Source: Streptomyces diacarni | GTDB taxonomy: Bacteria; Actinomycetota; Actinomycetes; Streptomycetales; Streptomycetaceae | DNA length: 64,000 nt | NCBI RefSeq assembly: GCF_003323715.1 | Contig: NZ_QOIN01000047.1 | Location: 124,001 to 188,000, forward strand | Reading direction: 5' to 3' | Shown here: positions 33,450 to 41,468 of the stretch, one piece after another | How the letters are laid out: every line of letters begins with the position of its first letter | Position numbering within the stretch: the stretch's first letter is position 1 | Notes under the pieces: model-generated | What the model saw: only the letters and a program-made list of their open reading frames with translations | Databases searched by the model: none | What the model was told of the DNA's origin: nothing | Position numbers and translations under genes: made by a program

Positions 33450-34844
33450 TCAGGAGGCGGCGGGGGTGGGCGCCGGGTTCGGGCGGGGGTCCTTTTGTGG
33501 GTGGGCCCCACGAGCGCGGCGATCCGTGTCCCCTCCCAGCCCCGCCCCCACCAGCCACCCCGCGATCTCCCTGACCGCCCCCGCTCCGCCGCGCCGGGTG
33601 GTGACGGCGCGGGCTGCGGCCCGTACGGCGTCGTGGGCGTCGGCGACGGCGACGGGCCAGCCCGCGAGGGCGAAGCACGCCAGGTCGTTGGCGTCGTTGC
33701 CGGCGTACAGGACGCGCTCGGGGGCGATCCCGCGCTCCTCGCACCACTGTTTGAGCGCGAGGTCCTTGCGGTCGATGCCGTGCAGCACCGGCAGCCGGAG
33801 CTTGGCGGCGCGGGCGGCGACGACCGGGTTGGTCTCCGTGGAGAGGATCAGCACGTCGAGGCCGGCGCGGCGCAGGGCCGCGATGCCGAGGCCGTCGCCG
33901 CGGTGGACGGCGACGGTCTCCCTTCCCTCGGAGTCGACGTACACCCGGTCGTCGGTCTGGGTGCCGTCGAAGTCGAGGACGACCGCGTCGATGTCCTCGC
34001 GGGTGGGCAGCGCGCCGGGGCACTGGCGGTCGGCGTCGAGCAGGGGTGCCAGTGCGCGGGCGCGGTCGAGGTCGTGGGGGTCGTCGATCTCCAGGACGCG
34101 CGCCGGGTCGGTACGGACGACGGCGGTCCGCCCGAAGAACCGGTGGCCGGCTTCCCGGAAGCCCATGGCGTCCATGGCGTAGGCGGCGCCGGTTTCCAGC
34201 AGGTCCTCGGGCCGGTCCTGGCGGCGTGGCCGTACGGCGCGGTCGTGGTTGACGCCGTACGCGCTGCCCGCGTGGCCGCCCGGCACCGCCGGCAGACCGG
34301 GGGTCGCCGACAGACCGGGTGCCGCAGGCACACCGCCGGAGACCGCCGGCTCACCACCGGGCTGTGCCTGGTGACCACCGGGTTCCACCGCCTCGCCGGC
34401 CCGCCAGACGAAGCCGTGGAAGGGGGCCACGGTCAGGGCGCTGTCGGCTCCGTCGTCGAGGACGGCGGCCGCGACGCGTTCGACGTCCTCGCGTACCAGG
34501 AACGGGCTGGTGCACTGGACGAGGAGCACGGTGTGCAGCGGCATGCGGTGCCGTTTCTCCCACTGGTCCATGGCGTGCAGGACGGCGGCCTCGCTGCTGG
34601 CCAGGTCGCCGGCGAGGGCGGGGGGCCGCTCGACGACCTCGGCCCCTGCCGAGCGTGCGGCCTCGGCGATGGCCGGGTCGTCGGTGGAGACGACGACGTC
34701 GGTGATGTTCCGCGCCGCCAGGCATTCGCGGGCGGCGCGGGCCACGAGCGGCACGCCGGCGACGGGCGCCAGGTTCTTGGCGGCCACGCCCTTGGACCCG
34801 CCACGGGCCGGTATCACCGCGAGGACCGCGGGGCTTGAGGACAT
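33450..34844 (-). CDS. CMP-nonulosonate synthetase fused to a HAD phosphatase (NeuA-KdsC type)
   Basis: 464 residues from ATG 34844, preceded by CCAGGAG. Residues ~1-265 are a cytidylyltransferase: V-I-P-A-R-G-G-S-K-G-V, D-V-V-V-S-T-D-D, V-Q-C-T-S-P-F. Residues ~285-440 are a KdsC/8-phosphatase-like HAD domain with nucleophile motif D-F-D-G-T, L-S-T-E-T-N and Y-A-G-N-D-A-N-D. The sugar-nucleotide half is interrupted by a Pro/Gly-rich ~40-residue insertion (about residues 138-180). A fused phosphatase suggests that the synthase makes a 9-phosphate intermediate (as for Kdn-9-P or Neu5Ac-9-P), which is dephosphorylated before CMP activation. That route is inference from domain content. Confidence 0.88.
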   Translation of the reverse strand: MSSSPAVLAVIPARGGSKGVAAKNLAPVAGVPLVARAARECLAARNITDVVVSTDDPAIAEAARSAGAEVVERPPALAGDLASSEAAVLHAMDQWEKRHRMPLHTVLLVQCTSPFLVREDVERVAAAVLDDGADSALTVAPFHGFVWRAGEAVEPGGHQAQPGGEPAVSGGVPAAPGLSATPGLPAVPGGHAGSAYGVNHDRAVRPRRQDRPEDLLETGAAYAMDAMGFREAGHRFFGRTAVVRTDPARVLEIDDPHDLDRARALAPLLDADRQCPGALPTREDIDAVVLDFDGTQTDDRVYVDSEGRETVAVHRGDGLGIAALRRAGLDVLILSTETNPVVAARAAKLRLPVLHGIDRKDLALKQWCEERGIAPERVLYAGNDANDLACFALAGWPVAVADAHDAVRAAARAVTTRRGGAGAVREIAGWLVGAGLGGDTDRRARGAHPQKDPRPNPAPTPAAS

Positions 34845-34915
34845 GTTGACTCCTGGGTGGGGCTGGGAGGTCTTCGCGGGCCGCGGGGCGGCTGCGGGGG
34901 ACGCGGGGTGGGCCG

Positions 34916-36538
34916 TCACAGCTCTCCCGCCTTCCGGATGAGCGGCGCGACGCGCTGCACCCCGTGCCGGTAGGCGCCGCGCGCCGCCTCGCGCACCACG
35001 CGCCGCAGCAGGCCGCGTCCGGCGGCACCGACGGCGCCGGGTTCTTCGTCGTCGGCGCCGCCGGAGCCCGCCGCCGGTCCTACGGGGGTTCCGTCGGGGC
35101 CGAGTCCGTAGCGCCGCAGGATGCCGGGCAGGTAACCGGGGGCGGTGCGTGCCGTGTAGTACGGGGTCAGGGGCGGCAGCCCGGTGCGGGCGGAGCGGAC
35201 GGCCAGTGCGGCGACCCGTTCGCGCGCGGCCGCGTATCCGTCGCCGCCGCGTACCCCCTGTCGCAGTGCCCACCGGGGGTCGGCCTCGGGCAGCAGGCCG
35301 TCGTCGAGTTCGTCCCAGGAGGCGAGGCAGCCGGAGCCGGTGAAGTAGTGGTTGCCCAGGCCTTCGCGCACTCCGAGGTCGGTGAGGACGGCGGTGGGCA
35401 CGTGGCGGTGGAGGGATTCGAGTGCCGCGGTGGAGCTGACGGTCACCAGCAGGCCGCCGGTGCGCCGCACCCGGTCCAGCAGCGCGCCCATGTTGCCGTA
35501 GACGAGGCGGCAGTTGGCCGGCAGGCCGCCGCCGGTGCCGTCGCCGCCGGGCAGCTTGCGTACGAGCTTCTGGTAGGGCAGTTCCTCGATGTGGGTGGTG
35601 TGTTCGCCGGGTTTGCTGCGCAGCTTGATCAGCACCTCGCGCTCGGGGTACCGCAGCGCGTGGGCGACGGCGCGGCGCAGCAGGTAGGCGCGGTCCTCGC
35701 GGGAGGCGGGGACGGAGGGCTGGACGGCGAAGACGACGGTGAAGGTGTCGCGGCCGTTACCGGCTTGGGGGGTGAGGGAGTCGTCACCGTCTTGGGGGGT
35801 GACGGCCTCGTCACCGTCTTGGGGGGTGACGGCCTCGTCGCGGCCTCGGGGGGTGGGGGTGGCGCGCCCGTCACCGGCTCGGGGGGTGACGGTTGTGCCG
35901 GGGGCACCGGGGGCCGGCCGCGTGTCCGTGAGGAACGGCAGGGTGCACTCCAGCACCCCGTCCGCGGGCGCGCCCACGCCCTCGTACACGGCGCGGAAGC
36001 GGTCGGTGTCGTGGGCCGAGTTGGCGAGGACGAGATCGGCACCGTGCCGCAGCAGCAGCCCGTCGGTGAGCTTCTCGTAGACGACGCCGACATAACCGGT
36101 GACGACCACGGGGCGGTGCGCGGGCGCGCCCTCTTCGGTGCCGGCGGTCGCCCGGCGCAGCCCGTGGAGCATGGCCTGTACCGCGCCGCCGACGCACGCC
36201 AGGACGATCATGTCGTAGCCGCCGGGCCCGGTGGCGGCCCGCAGGAACTCCCGGGTGGTGACCTCGCGCAGCACGTCGACGGTGACGCCGACCTCGGCGA
36301 GCTGGCGCGGGGTGGGCGTGGCCCGGCCGCGCAGCAGCAGCCCGTCGATGACGGCACCGGGGGCCAGCCGGCGGGCGGTCGACGCACCCCATTTCCACCG
36401 GGTGTCGGAGTCCGCGAGCACCGCGACCCGGCGGGGCCCGGGGGTGGGGGAACCGTGCGGTTCCGCGTGGGCACGCTGGTCGGGAAACGCACGCGGTCCC
36501 GGCGTGTTCGCGGAAGTCGGAGTTTCTGGTGAGGGCAC
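34916..36538 (-). CDS. putative glycosyltransferase-like protein (DUF6716 type)
   Basis: 540 residues from GTG 36538 (the frame is open to a TTG at 36577). The N-terminal domain begins V-A-V-L-A-D-S-D-T-R-W-K-W-G; later come R-P-V-V-V-T-G-Y-V-G-V-V-Y-E-K and S-S-T-A-A-L-E-S-L-H, the latter resembling the nucleotide-sugar pocket region of GT-B-like or polysialyltransferase-like enzymes. I recall such sequences as DUF6716 'putative glycosyltransferase' proteins in Streptomyces nonulosonate loci. Repeats encoding A-V-T-P-Q-D-G-D-E interrupt the middle. It is upstream and co-directional with the NeuA fusion (71 bp gap), so it probably acts on CMP-activated sugar or the growing polymer. Confidence 0.65.
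   Translation of the reverse strand: MPSPETPTSANTPGPRAFPDQRAHAEPHGSPTPGPRRVAVLADSDTRWKWGASTARRLAPGAVIDGLLLRGRATPTPRQLAEVGVTVDVLREVTTREFLRAATGPGGYDMIVLACVGGAVQAMLHGLRRATAGTEEGAPAHRPVVVTGYVGVVYEKLTDGLLLRHGADLVLANSAHDTDRFRAVYEGVGAPADGVLECTLPFLTDTRPAPGAPGTTVTPRAGDGRATPTPRGRDEAVTPQDGDEAVTPQDGDDSLTPQAGNGRDTFTVVFAVQPSVPASREDRAYLLRRAVAHALRYPEREVLIKLRSKPGEHTTHIEELPYQKLVRKLPGGDGTGGGLPANCRLVYGNMGALLDRVRRTGGLLVTVSSTAALESLHRHVPTAVLTDLGVREGLGNHYFTGSGCLASWDELDDGLLPEADPRWALRQGVRGGDGYAAARERVAALAVRSARTGLPPLTPYYTARTAPGYLPGILRRYGLGPDGTPVGPAAGSGGADDEEPGAVGAAGRGLLRRVVREAARGAYRHGVQRVAPLIRKAGEL
35784..35837 (-). repeat. 27-bp coding tandem repeats in the DUF6716-type gene
   Basis: Two identical 27-bp units (35784-35810 and 35811-35837) with degenerate copies on both sides encode V-T-P-Q-D-G-D-E-A units between the two domains of the protein. 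They preserve frame and look like an expandable linker. Confidence 0.75.
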
Positions 36539-36725
36539 GTCGCCGACGTTAGGAAGGGATTCCGCAAGGCGGCCCAACGCGGGGGCAACAGACGGTTAAC
36601 AGCGCGTCGACGAACGGCCAACCCGCCCGGCCCGCCGCCCCGTTCACCATCCCGCCACGCGGCGTTCACCCCCCGGCCCGCCGCAGGTCAAGACGGCGGG
36701 CGGCGCAGCGCCTACCGTCCGTCGG

Positions 36726-37832
36726 GTGGTAAAGCTCTCCGTCATCGTGCCGTTTTACAACGTGCAGTCGTACGCCGCAGAAACACTTCGGAGTCTGGGT
36801 GCGAACGCGCGCCGGGATTTCGAGTTCATTCTCGTCGACGACGCTTCCCAGGATGAGACGCCGGAGATTCTCCAGCGCGGCGAAAAGGATCTCGACGGTG
36901 CCGCGCGGGTGATCCGGGTGCGGCACGCGCGCAACGGCGGGCTGGCGACCGCGCGCAACACGGGGCTCGCCGAGGCGAGCGGCGAGTTCGTCACGTTCCT
37001 GGACGGGGACGACTGGCTGGCCCCCGGCCACTATCCGCGTCTGGTGGCCTGTATCGAGCGCCTCGGCTGCGACTTCGTGCGCACCGACCATGTGCAGTGC
37101 ACGGCGCGGGCCCGCACGCTGGCGCGGGTGCCGCACGGGCGGCGCGGCGTGGTGGGCGACCCGCGGGAGGCGATACTGCCGGCCGGGCGCAGCACGTCCG
37201 TGGACTACGCCTACGCCTGGGCGGGCATCTACCACCGCAGGCTGCTGGATCAGGGGCTGCTGCACTTCACCGACGGGCTGCGCACCGCCGAGGACCGGCC
37301 GTGGATCTGGCGGCTGCACCGTCAGGCACGCTCGTTCGCCGCGGTCGGCCTGCTGGGGGTCTTCTACCGGCGCGGGGTGGCCTCGTCGCTGACGCAGATC
37401 GGCGACGTACGGCAGCTGGACTTCATCCGCGCCTTCGACCAGGTGATCGAGGAGACGGCGCGGGACCGCGACGCGGAGGCGCTGTTGCCCAAGGCGGTCC
37501 GCACCTACTGCGCGATCATCTCGCACCACCTCACCAGCGGCAGGTTCGAGCCGCAGGTCGCGCGCAGGCTGCGGGCGATGAGCGCGGCGGCCCTCAAACG
37601 GATGCCTCCCGACGTGCTCGGCCAGGCGCTGGACTCGATGGACGCCGAGCGCGCCTCCCGGCTGCGGCGCCTGCGCCGACGCCCCGGAGGCGCGGGCCAG
37701 GACGGCCCCAACCCGGGCAGCACGGGTCCGGACGGCACGGCCCCGAGCGGCACCGATCCGGGCGGCGTGGGCCAGAGCAGCACCGCCCCGGACACCGACC
37801 CGACCGGCAAGCGGACGGAGGCGGCGGCCTGA
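36726..37832 (+). CDS. family 2 glycosyltransferase
   Basis: 368 residues, GTG start at 36726. A GT-A fold with L-S-V-I-V-P-F-Y-N-V (nucleotide-binding strand), F-I-L-V-D-D-A-S-Q-D, the R-N-G-G-L-A-T-A-R-N-T-G-L block and F-L-D-G-D-D-W as the D-x-D metal motif near residue 97. The catalytic domain ends near residue 250, and a helical segment and a Gly/Pro/Ser/Thr tail follow. Such enzymes add sugars to teichoic-acid-like or capsule polymers. It is divergent from the DUF6716-type gene across ~190 bp and its stop overlaps the next gene by 1 bp (TGATG), so the two are translated together. Confidence 0.9.
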   Translation: MVKLSVIVPFYNVQSYAAETLRSLGANARRDFEFILVDDASQDETPEILQRGEKDLDGAARVIRVRHARNGGLATARNTGLAEASGEFVTFLDGDDWLAPGHYPRLVACIERLGCDFVRTDHVQCTARARTLARVPHGRRGVVGDPREAILPAGRSTSVDYAYAWAGIYHRRLLDQGLLHFTDGLRTAEDRPWIWRLHRQARSFAAVGLLGVFYRRGVASSLTQIGDVRQLDFIRAFDQVIEETARDRDAEALLPKAVRTYCAIISHHLTSGRFEPQVARRLRAMSAAALKRMPPDVLGQALDSMDAERASRLRRLRRRPGGAGQDGPNPGSTGPDGTAPSGTDPGGVGQSSTAPDTDPTGKRTEAAA

Positions 37833-39175
37833 TGCGCACCCAGATCTTCTTCGCCTCCACCCTCTACGGCGCCGCCACCCTGGCCGCCGCGCTGGACGCG
37901 GGCCACTTCGAGGCCGCGGACCAGCGCCTGCTGCTGGTCAGCAACAACGCGGGCAATCCGGAGACCACGCCGGCGCTCGATGCGATGCCGGGCTTCGCGA
38001 GGCTGCGCGGCCGCTTCGAGAGGGTGCTCTCCTGGAACGAGACGATCCGCCCGTTCCACCCCGGCGGCTGGTCGCCCCGTTCGGACGACGCCCCGCTGTG
38101 GGAGCGGCACCTGCGGATGCTGTGGAACCTGGGCGACGGGCCCGAGGACGAGGTCCAGCTCGTGCTCGAATCGCTGCAGGTCGAGCCCGCGCTCGCGGTG
38201 GCCCGGCTGTTCGCGGACGCCCCCATCGACGTGTACGCGGACGGGCTGATGAGCTACGGCCCCACCCGCAACAAGCTCGATCCGCTGGTCGGCGGCCGGG
38301 TGCGCCGCCTGCTGCACCTGGACCTGGTGCCGGGTCTCGCACCGCTGCTGCTGACCGAGTTCGGGGTGCCGGCCGAAGTGGTGCCCACGGAGGCCTTCCG
38401 CGCCGTACTGGCCGAACTGTCGGCCGACGTGCCGCCCTCGGTGGCCGAGGCGCCCGAGGGCGGGGCGCTGCTGCTGGGCCAGTACCTGTCGGCGCTGGAC
38501 ATCCTGACCGTGGACGAGGAGGAGGAGCTGCACCTGCGCATGCTGCGCGGGGCGGCGGCGCGGGGCCACGGGGACCTCGTGTTCAAACCGCATCCGGTGG
38601 CTCCGGCGCGCTACTCCCGCGCCCTGGAGAAGGAGGCAGGCGAGCTGGGTGTCGGTCTCACGGTGCTCTCCTCGCCGGTGCCGGCCGAGGCGCTGTACGC
38701 GCGGATGCGCCCGGCGCTGGTGGTGGGCTGTTTCTCCACGGCGCTGCTGACCGCCTCGGCCTTCTACGGGCTGCCCGCGGCCCGTACGGGGACCGCGCTG
38801 CTGCTGGAGCGGGTCACGCCGTACGAGAACAGCAACCGGGTTCCGGTCACGCTGGTGGACGCCTTGTTGCCGGATCTGGACGCGACCGCCTCAGCCGGGT
38901 TCGTCCCCGCGCGGGGCGTGGACCTGGCGGGGCTGGTCGGGGCGGTCGGCTTCTGCATGCAGCCGAGGACCTACCCGCACCTGCGCGAGGAGGCCGAGCG
39001 CTATCTGGCGGACCACCTCTCCCCCGCCACCCGTCGCTACTTCAAGCGCCGCAGGCTGACGTCGCTGGCCCTGCCGGGCGCGGTGCCGCGCCAGTTCGCG
39101 TTCGTACCGCGCAGCCCGGCGGTCCGCCGCGTGGCCCGCCGGGCCCGCGCGCTCAAACGCGCCGCACTGGGCTGA
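37832..39175 (+). CDS. polysialyltransferase-family-like protein
   Basis: 447 residues from ATG 37832. The N-terminus (Q-I-F-F-A-S-T-L-Y-G-A-A-T-L-A-A-A) and the later H-P-V-A-P and G-C-F-S-T-A-L-L-T-A blocks match the pattern of bacterial polysialyltransferase-like proteins (alpha-2,8-polysialyltransferase/POLYST group). It is coupled to the preceding GT2 gene and faces the NeuB/NeuA genes across a shared divergent promoter region, so it is likely a second polymerase or transferase of the same surface-polymer pathway. No membrane segments were seen. Donor and acceptor are not readable. Confidence 0.65.
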   Translation: MRTQIFFASTLYGAATLAAALDAGHFEAADQRLLLVSNNAGNPETTPALDAMPGFARLRGRFERVLSWNETIRPFHPGGWSPRSDDAPLWERHLRMLWNLGDGPEDEVQLVLESLQVEPALAVARLFADAPIDVYADGLMSYGPTRNKLDPLVGGRVRRLLHLDLVPGLAPLLLTEFGVPAEVVPTEAFRAVLAELSADVPPSVAEAPEGGALLLGQYLSALDILTVDEEEELHLRMLRGAAARGHGDLVFKPHPVAPARYSRALEKEAGELGVGLTVLSSPVPAEALYARMRPALVVGCFSTALLTASAFYGLPAARTGTALLLERVTPYENSNRVPVTLVDALLPDLDATASAGFVPARGVDLAGLVGAVGFCMQPRTYPHLREEAERYLADHLSPATRRYFKRRRLTSLALPGAVPRQFAFVPRSPAVRRVARRARALKRAALG

Positions 39176-39194
39176 CGTTCACCGCCTTCGGCGC

Positions 39195-39905
39195 TCAGCT
39201 CGGCGGTTCGCGCAGCACCGTGGCCCGCAGGCCTTCGATCACCGCCCGCAGACCTTCGTCGAAGCGGGCGTCGTAGTCGGTGAACAGGTCGGCGCTGATC
39301 TGCGCCGCCAGGGGGAAGGCCGCCATGCGTTCCGTGCGCTCCGCGGGGTCGTAGCCCTCGGTGCGTTCGCCGGGGAGCGGCTGGACGGCCTGTTCCTCGA
39401 TGACGAAGCCGATCGTGTAGCTGAAGGCGGTGAAGAAGGCGCGGGCCGCGGCGTTCACGGTGAAGCCCGCCTGCGTCATCATGCGCAGGTAGAGCTCTTG
39501 GCCCGCGCCGTGTTCGGTGGTGGTCATGCGGGTGCCGCTGAAGACTTTGGCGCCGTCGCGGTAGCGCAGCAGTGCCCGGCGCAGGACGCGCAGGCTCTCG
39601 GCGAACCACTCGTCCCAGTCGGCGTCCTGTGCCACCCGGTACTCGAGGTGGCGCATCTCGCGCGTCATCAGGGTGGCCATCTCGTCCAGCAGAGCCTGTT
39701 TGCTGTCGAAGTGCCAGTAGAGCGCGGGGGCCTGGACGTCCAGTTCCTTGGCGATCCTGCGCAGGCTGAGCCCTTCGAGACCGGTCTCGTTGAGCAGCCG
39801 CAGTCCGGTCTCGGCGACCTGCGCGCGGTCCAGTCGCGGCGGGCTTGCCTTCTTCCGTGCCGGGCGACGGCTTGCCTGGTCTTTCCTCTCGGACACGCTT
39901 GACAT
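39195..39905 (-). CDS. TetR-family transcriptional repressor
   Basis: 236 residues. The N-terminal HTH (residues ~25-70) reads R-A-Q-V-A-E-T-G-L-R-L-L-N-E-T-G-L-E-G-L, followed by recognition helix A-P-A-L-Y-W-H-F; the C-terminal part resembles the TetR_C tetracycline-repressor-type ligand domain (M-T-R-E-M-R-H, W-F-A-E-S-L-R, F-T-A-F-S-Y-T-I-G-F). It is divergent from a flavin monooxygenase gene. Two T-T-A-A-C-x-G-x-G-T-T-A-A palindromes lie in the short gap, one at its own start and one in the first codons of the monooxygenase gene, so it probably represses both genes until its ligand binds. Confidence 0.93.
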   Translation of the reverse strand: MSSVSERKDQASRRPARKKASPPRLDRAQVAETGLRLLNETGLEGLSLRRIAKELDVQAPALYWHFDSKQALLDEMATLMTREMRHLEYRVAQDADWDEWFAESLRVLRRALLRYRDGAKVFSGTRMTTTEHGAGQELYLRMMTQAGFTVNAAARAFFTAFSYTIGFVIEEQAVQPLPGERTEGYDPAERTERMAAFPLAAQISADLFTDYDARFDEGLRAVIEGLRATVLREPPS

Positions 39906-39906
39906 T

Positions 39907-39919
39907 TTAACGGCGTTAA
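39907..39919. promoter_or_regulatory. TetR-type operator 1 (TTAACGGCGTTAA)
   Basis: A perfect 13-bp palindrome two bases before the regulator's own start codon, so bound repressor would block its own gene. Its sequence differs from operator 2 only at the two positions either side of the centre. Confidence 0.75.
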
Positions 39920-39934
39920 GCGCAGGCTCCCGTC

Positions 39935-41431
39935 ATGACTCCACTTAACAGTGTTAAGGACGGGGACGGCCGCGTCCTCGTCGCCGGCGCGGGCCCCACC
40001 GGCCTCACGCTCGCCTGCGACCTGCGCCGCCGCGGCGTCGCGGTGACCGTCGTCGAACGCGGGGACGGCCTCTTCCCCGGCGCCCGCGGCAAGGGGGTGC
40101 AGCCGCGCACCATGGAGGTCTTCGACGACCTCGGCATCGTCGACGCCGTACGGGCGGCGGGCGGTCCCTACCCCCGGATGCTGGTGCACCGCGCCGGGGA
40201 GCCGCCCGTCGAGTGGGACCTGATCGAGCGGGCCGAACCCCGTCCCGACGCCCCCTACGCCGAGGTGTGGATGCTGCCCCAGTGGCGCACCCAGGAACTG
40301 CTGCTCGCACGGCTGCGCGCGCTGGGCGGCGAGGTGGAGTTCGGCACCGCGCTCACCGGCCTGGAACAGGACGCGGACGGCGTCACCGCCCGGCTGTCCA
40401 CCGGAGACACCGTGCGCACCGTGCGTGCCGCGTACGCCGTCGGCTGCGACGGCGCCCGGGGCACGGTGCGGGCCACGCTGGGCATCGGCATGACGGGCGA
40501 GACGGTGGAGGCCGAGCCGAGCGTGGTCGCGGACGTCCGGCTCGCGGGGCTCGACCGGCGCTACTGGCACATCTGGCGCGACAGCGCACACGGGGCACAC
40601 GGCGCCCTCGCCCTGTGCCCGATGCCCGGAGACGACACCTTCCAGTTCGTCGCCCGGCACGCCACCCTGGACGGCGCCCCGGGAGCCACACGGGAAGCGC
40701 TCCTGCGCGAACTCCTCGCAGCCCGCACCGACCTGGCTCCGGAACAGCTGAAGGACGTCGTGTACGCCTCCGAGTTCCGGGTCAACGCCGCCCTCGCCGA
40801 CCGCTTCCGCTCGGGGCGGGTCTTCCTGGCAGGCGACGCGGCGCACATCCACTCCCCCGCGGGCGGCCAGGGCCTCAACACCGGCGTGCAGGACGCCTAC
40901 AACCTCGGCTGGAAACTGGGCCTGGTGCTGCACGGGCACGCCGACGTGGCACTGCTGGACACCTACGAGGCCGAACGCGCGCCGCTGGCCGCCGCGGTCC
41001 TCGGGCTCTCCACCCGGCTCCATCGCCGTGCGGCCAAGCGCGGCACCGAGACCCACCAACTGGACCTCGCCTACCCCGACAGCCCGCTGACCCGCCACCC
41101 GACCGCGCCCCCCGCGACACCCCACTCGACCGCGCCCCCCGCGGGCACGCCGGCACCGGGCGACCGCGCCCCGGACGCCCCCGCCACCGCGCCCGACGGC
41201 AGCCCGCTGCGCGTCTTCGACCTGCTACGCGGCCCGCACCTGACCCTGCTGGCGGTCGGCGACGTCACTCCCCCGGCCGGCCTGCCGCCGTACGTGCGCA
41301 CGCATCCGCTCCCCGCCACGCCGCCCTACACCGCAGGCGCGCTCCACCTGGTCCGCCCCGACGGCTACCTCGCGCTGATCACCGAGGACGCCCAGGAGGT
41401 CACCTCCTACCTCGCGGCACTGTCCGGCTGA
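39935..41431 (+). CDS. FAD-dependent aromatic monooxygenase
   Basis: 498 residues. All three flavoprotein-hydroxylase motifs are present: V-L-V-A-G-A-G-P-T-G-L-T-L-A (FAD, residues ~11-24), A-V-G-C-D-G-A-R-G-T-V-R (the D-G motif), and F-L-A-G-D-A-A-H-I-H-S-P-A-G-G-Q-G-L-N (the G-D motif). The length and Pro/Ala-rich C-terminus resemble rifampicin monooxygenase-type and polyketide-tailoring enzymes. NAD(P)H-dependent hydroxylation of an aromatic substrate is expected, probably for detoxification. Codons 4-8 are TetR operator 2. Induction by the repressor's ligand, possibly the substrate, is inferred. Confidence 0.93.
   Translation: MTPLNSVKDGDGRVLVAGAGPTGLTLACDLRRRGVAVTVVERGDGLFPGARGKGVQPRTMEVFDDLGIVDAVRAAGGPYPRMLVHRAGEPPVEWDLIERAEPRPDAPYAEVWMLPQWRTQELLLARLRALGGEVEFGTALTGLEQDADGVTARLSTGDTVRTVRAAYAVGCDGARGTVRATLGIGMTGETVEAEPSVVADVRLAGLDRRYWHIWRDSAHGAHGALALCPMPGDDTFQFVARHATLDGAPGATREALLRELLAARTDLAPEQLKDVVYASEFRVNAALADRFRSGRVFLAGDAAHIHSPAGGQGLNTGVQDAYNLGWKLGLVLHGHADVALLDTYEAERAPLAAAVLGLSTRLHRRAAKRGTETHQLDLAYPDSPLTRHPTAPPATPHSTAPPAGTPAPGDRAPDAPATAPDGSPLRVFDLLRGPHLTLLAVGDVTPPAGLPPYVRTHPLPATPPYTAGALHLVRPDGYLALITEDAQEVTSYLAALSG
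39945..39957. promoter_or_regulatory. TetR-type operator 2 (TTAACAGTGTTAA) inside the monooxygenase coding sequence
   Basis: A 13-bp palindrome (15 bp with the flanking C/G pair) with centre 38 bp from operator 1, inside codons 4-8 of the monooxygenase gene. It encodes L-N-S-V-K, so the coding sequence carries the regulatory site. Confidence 0.75.
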
Positions 41432-41468
41432 CAGGCGTGCGGACCCACCCGCCCGCACACCGTCGGAG

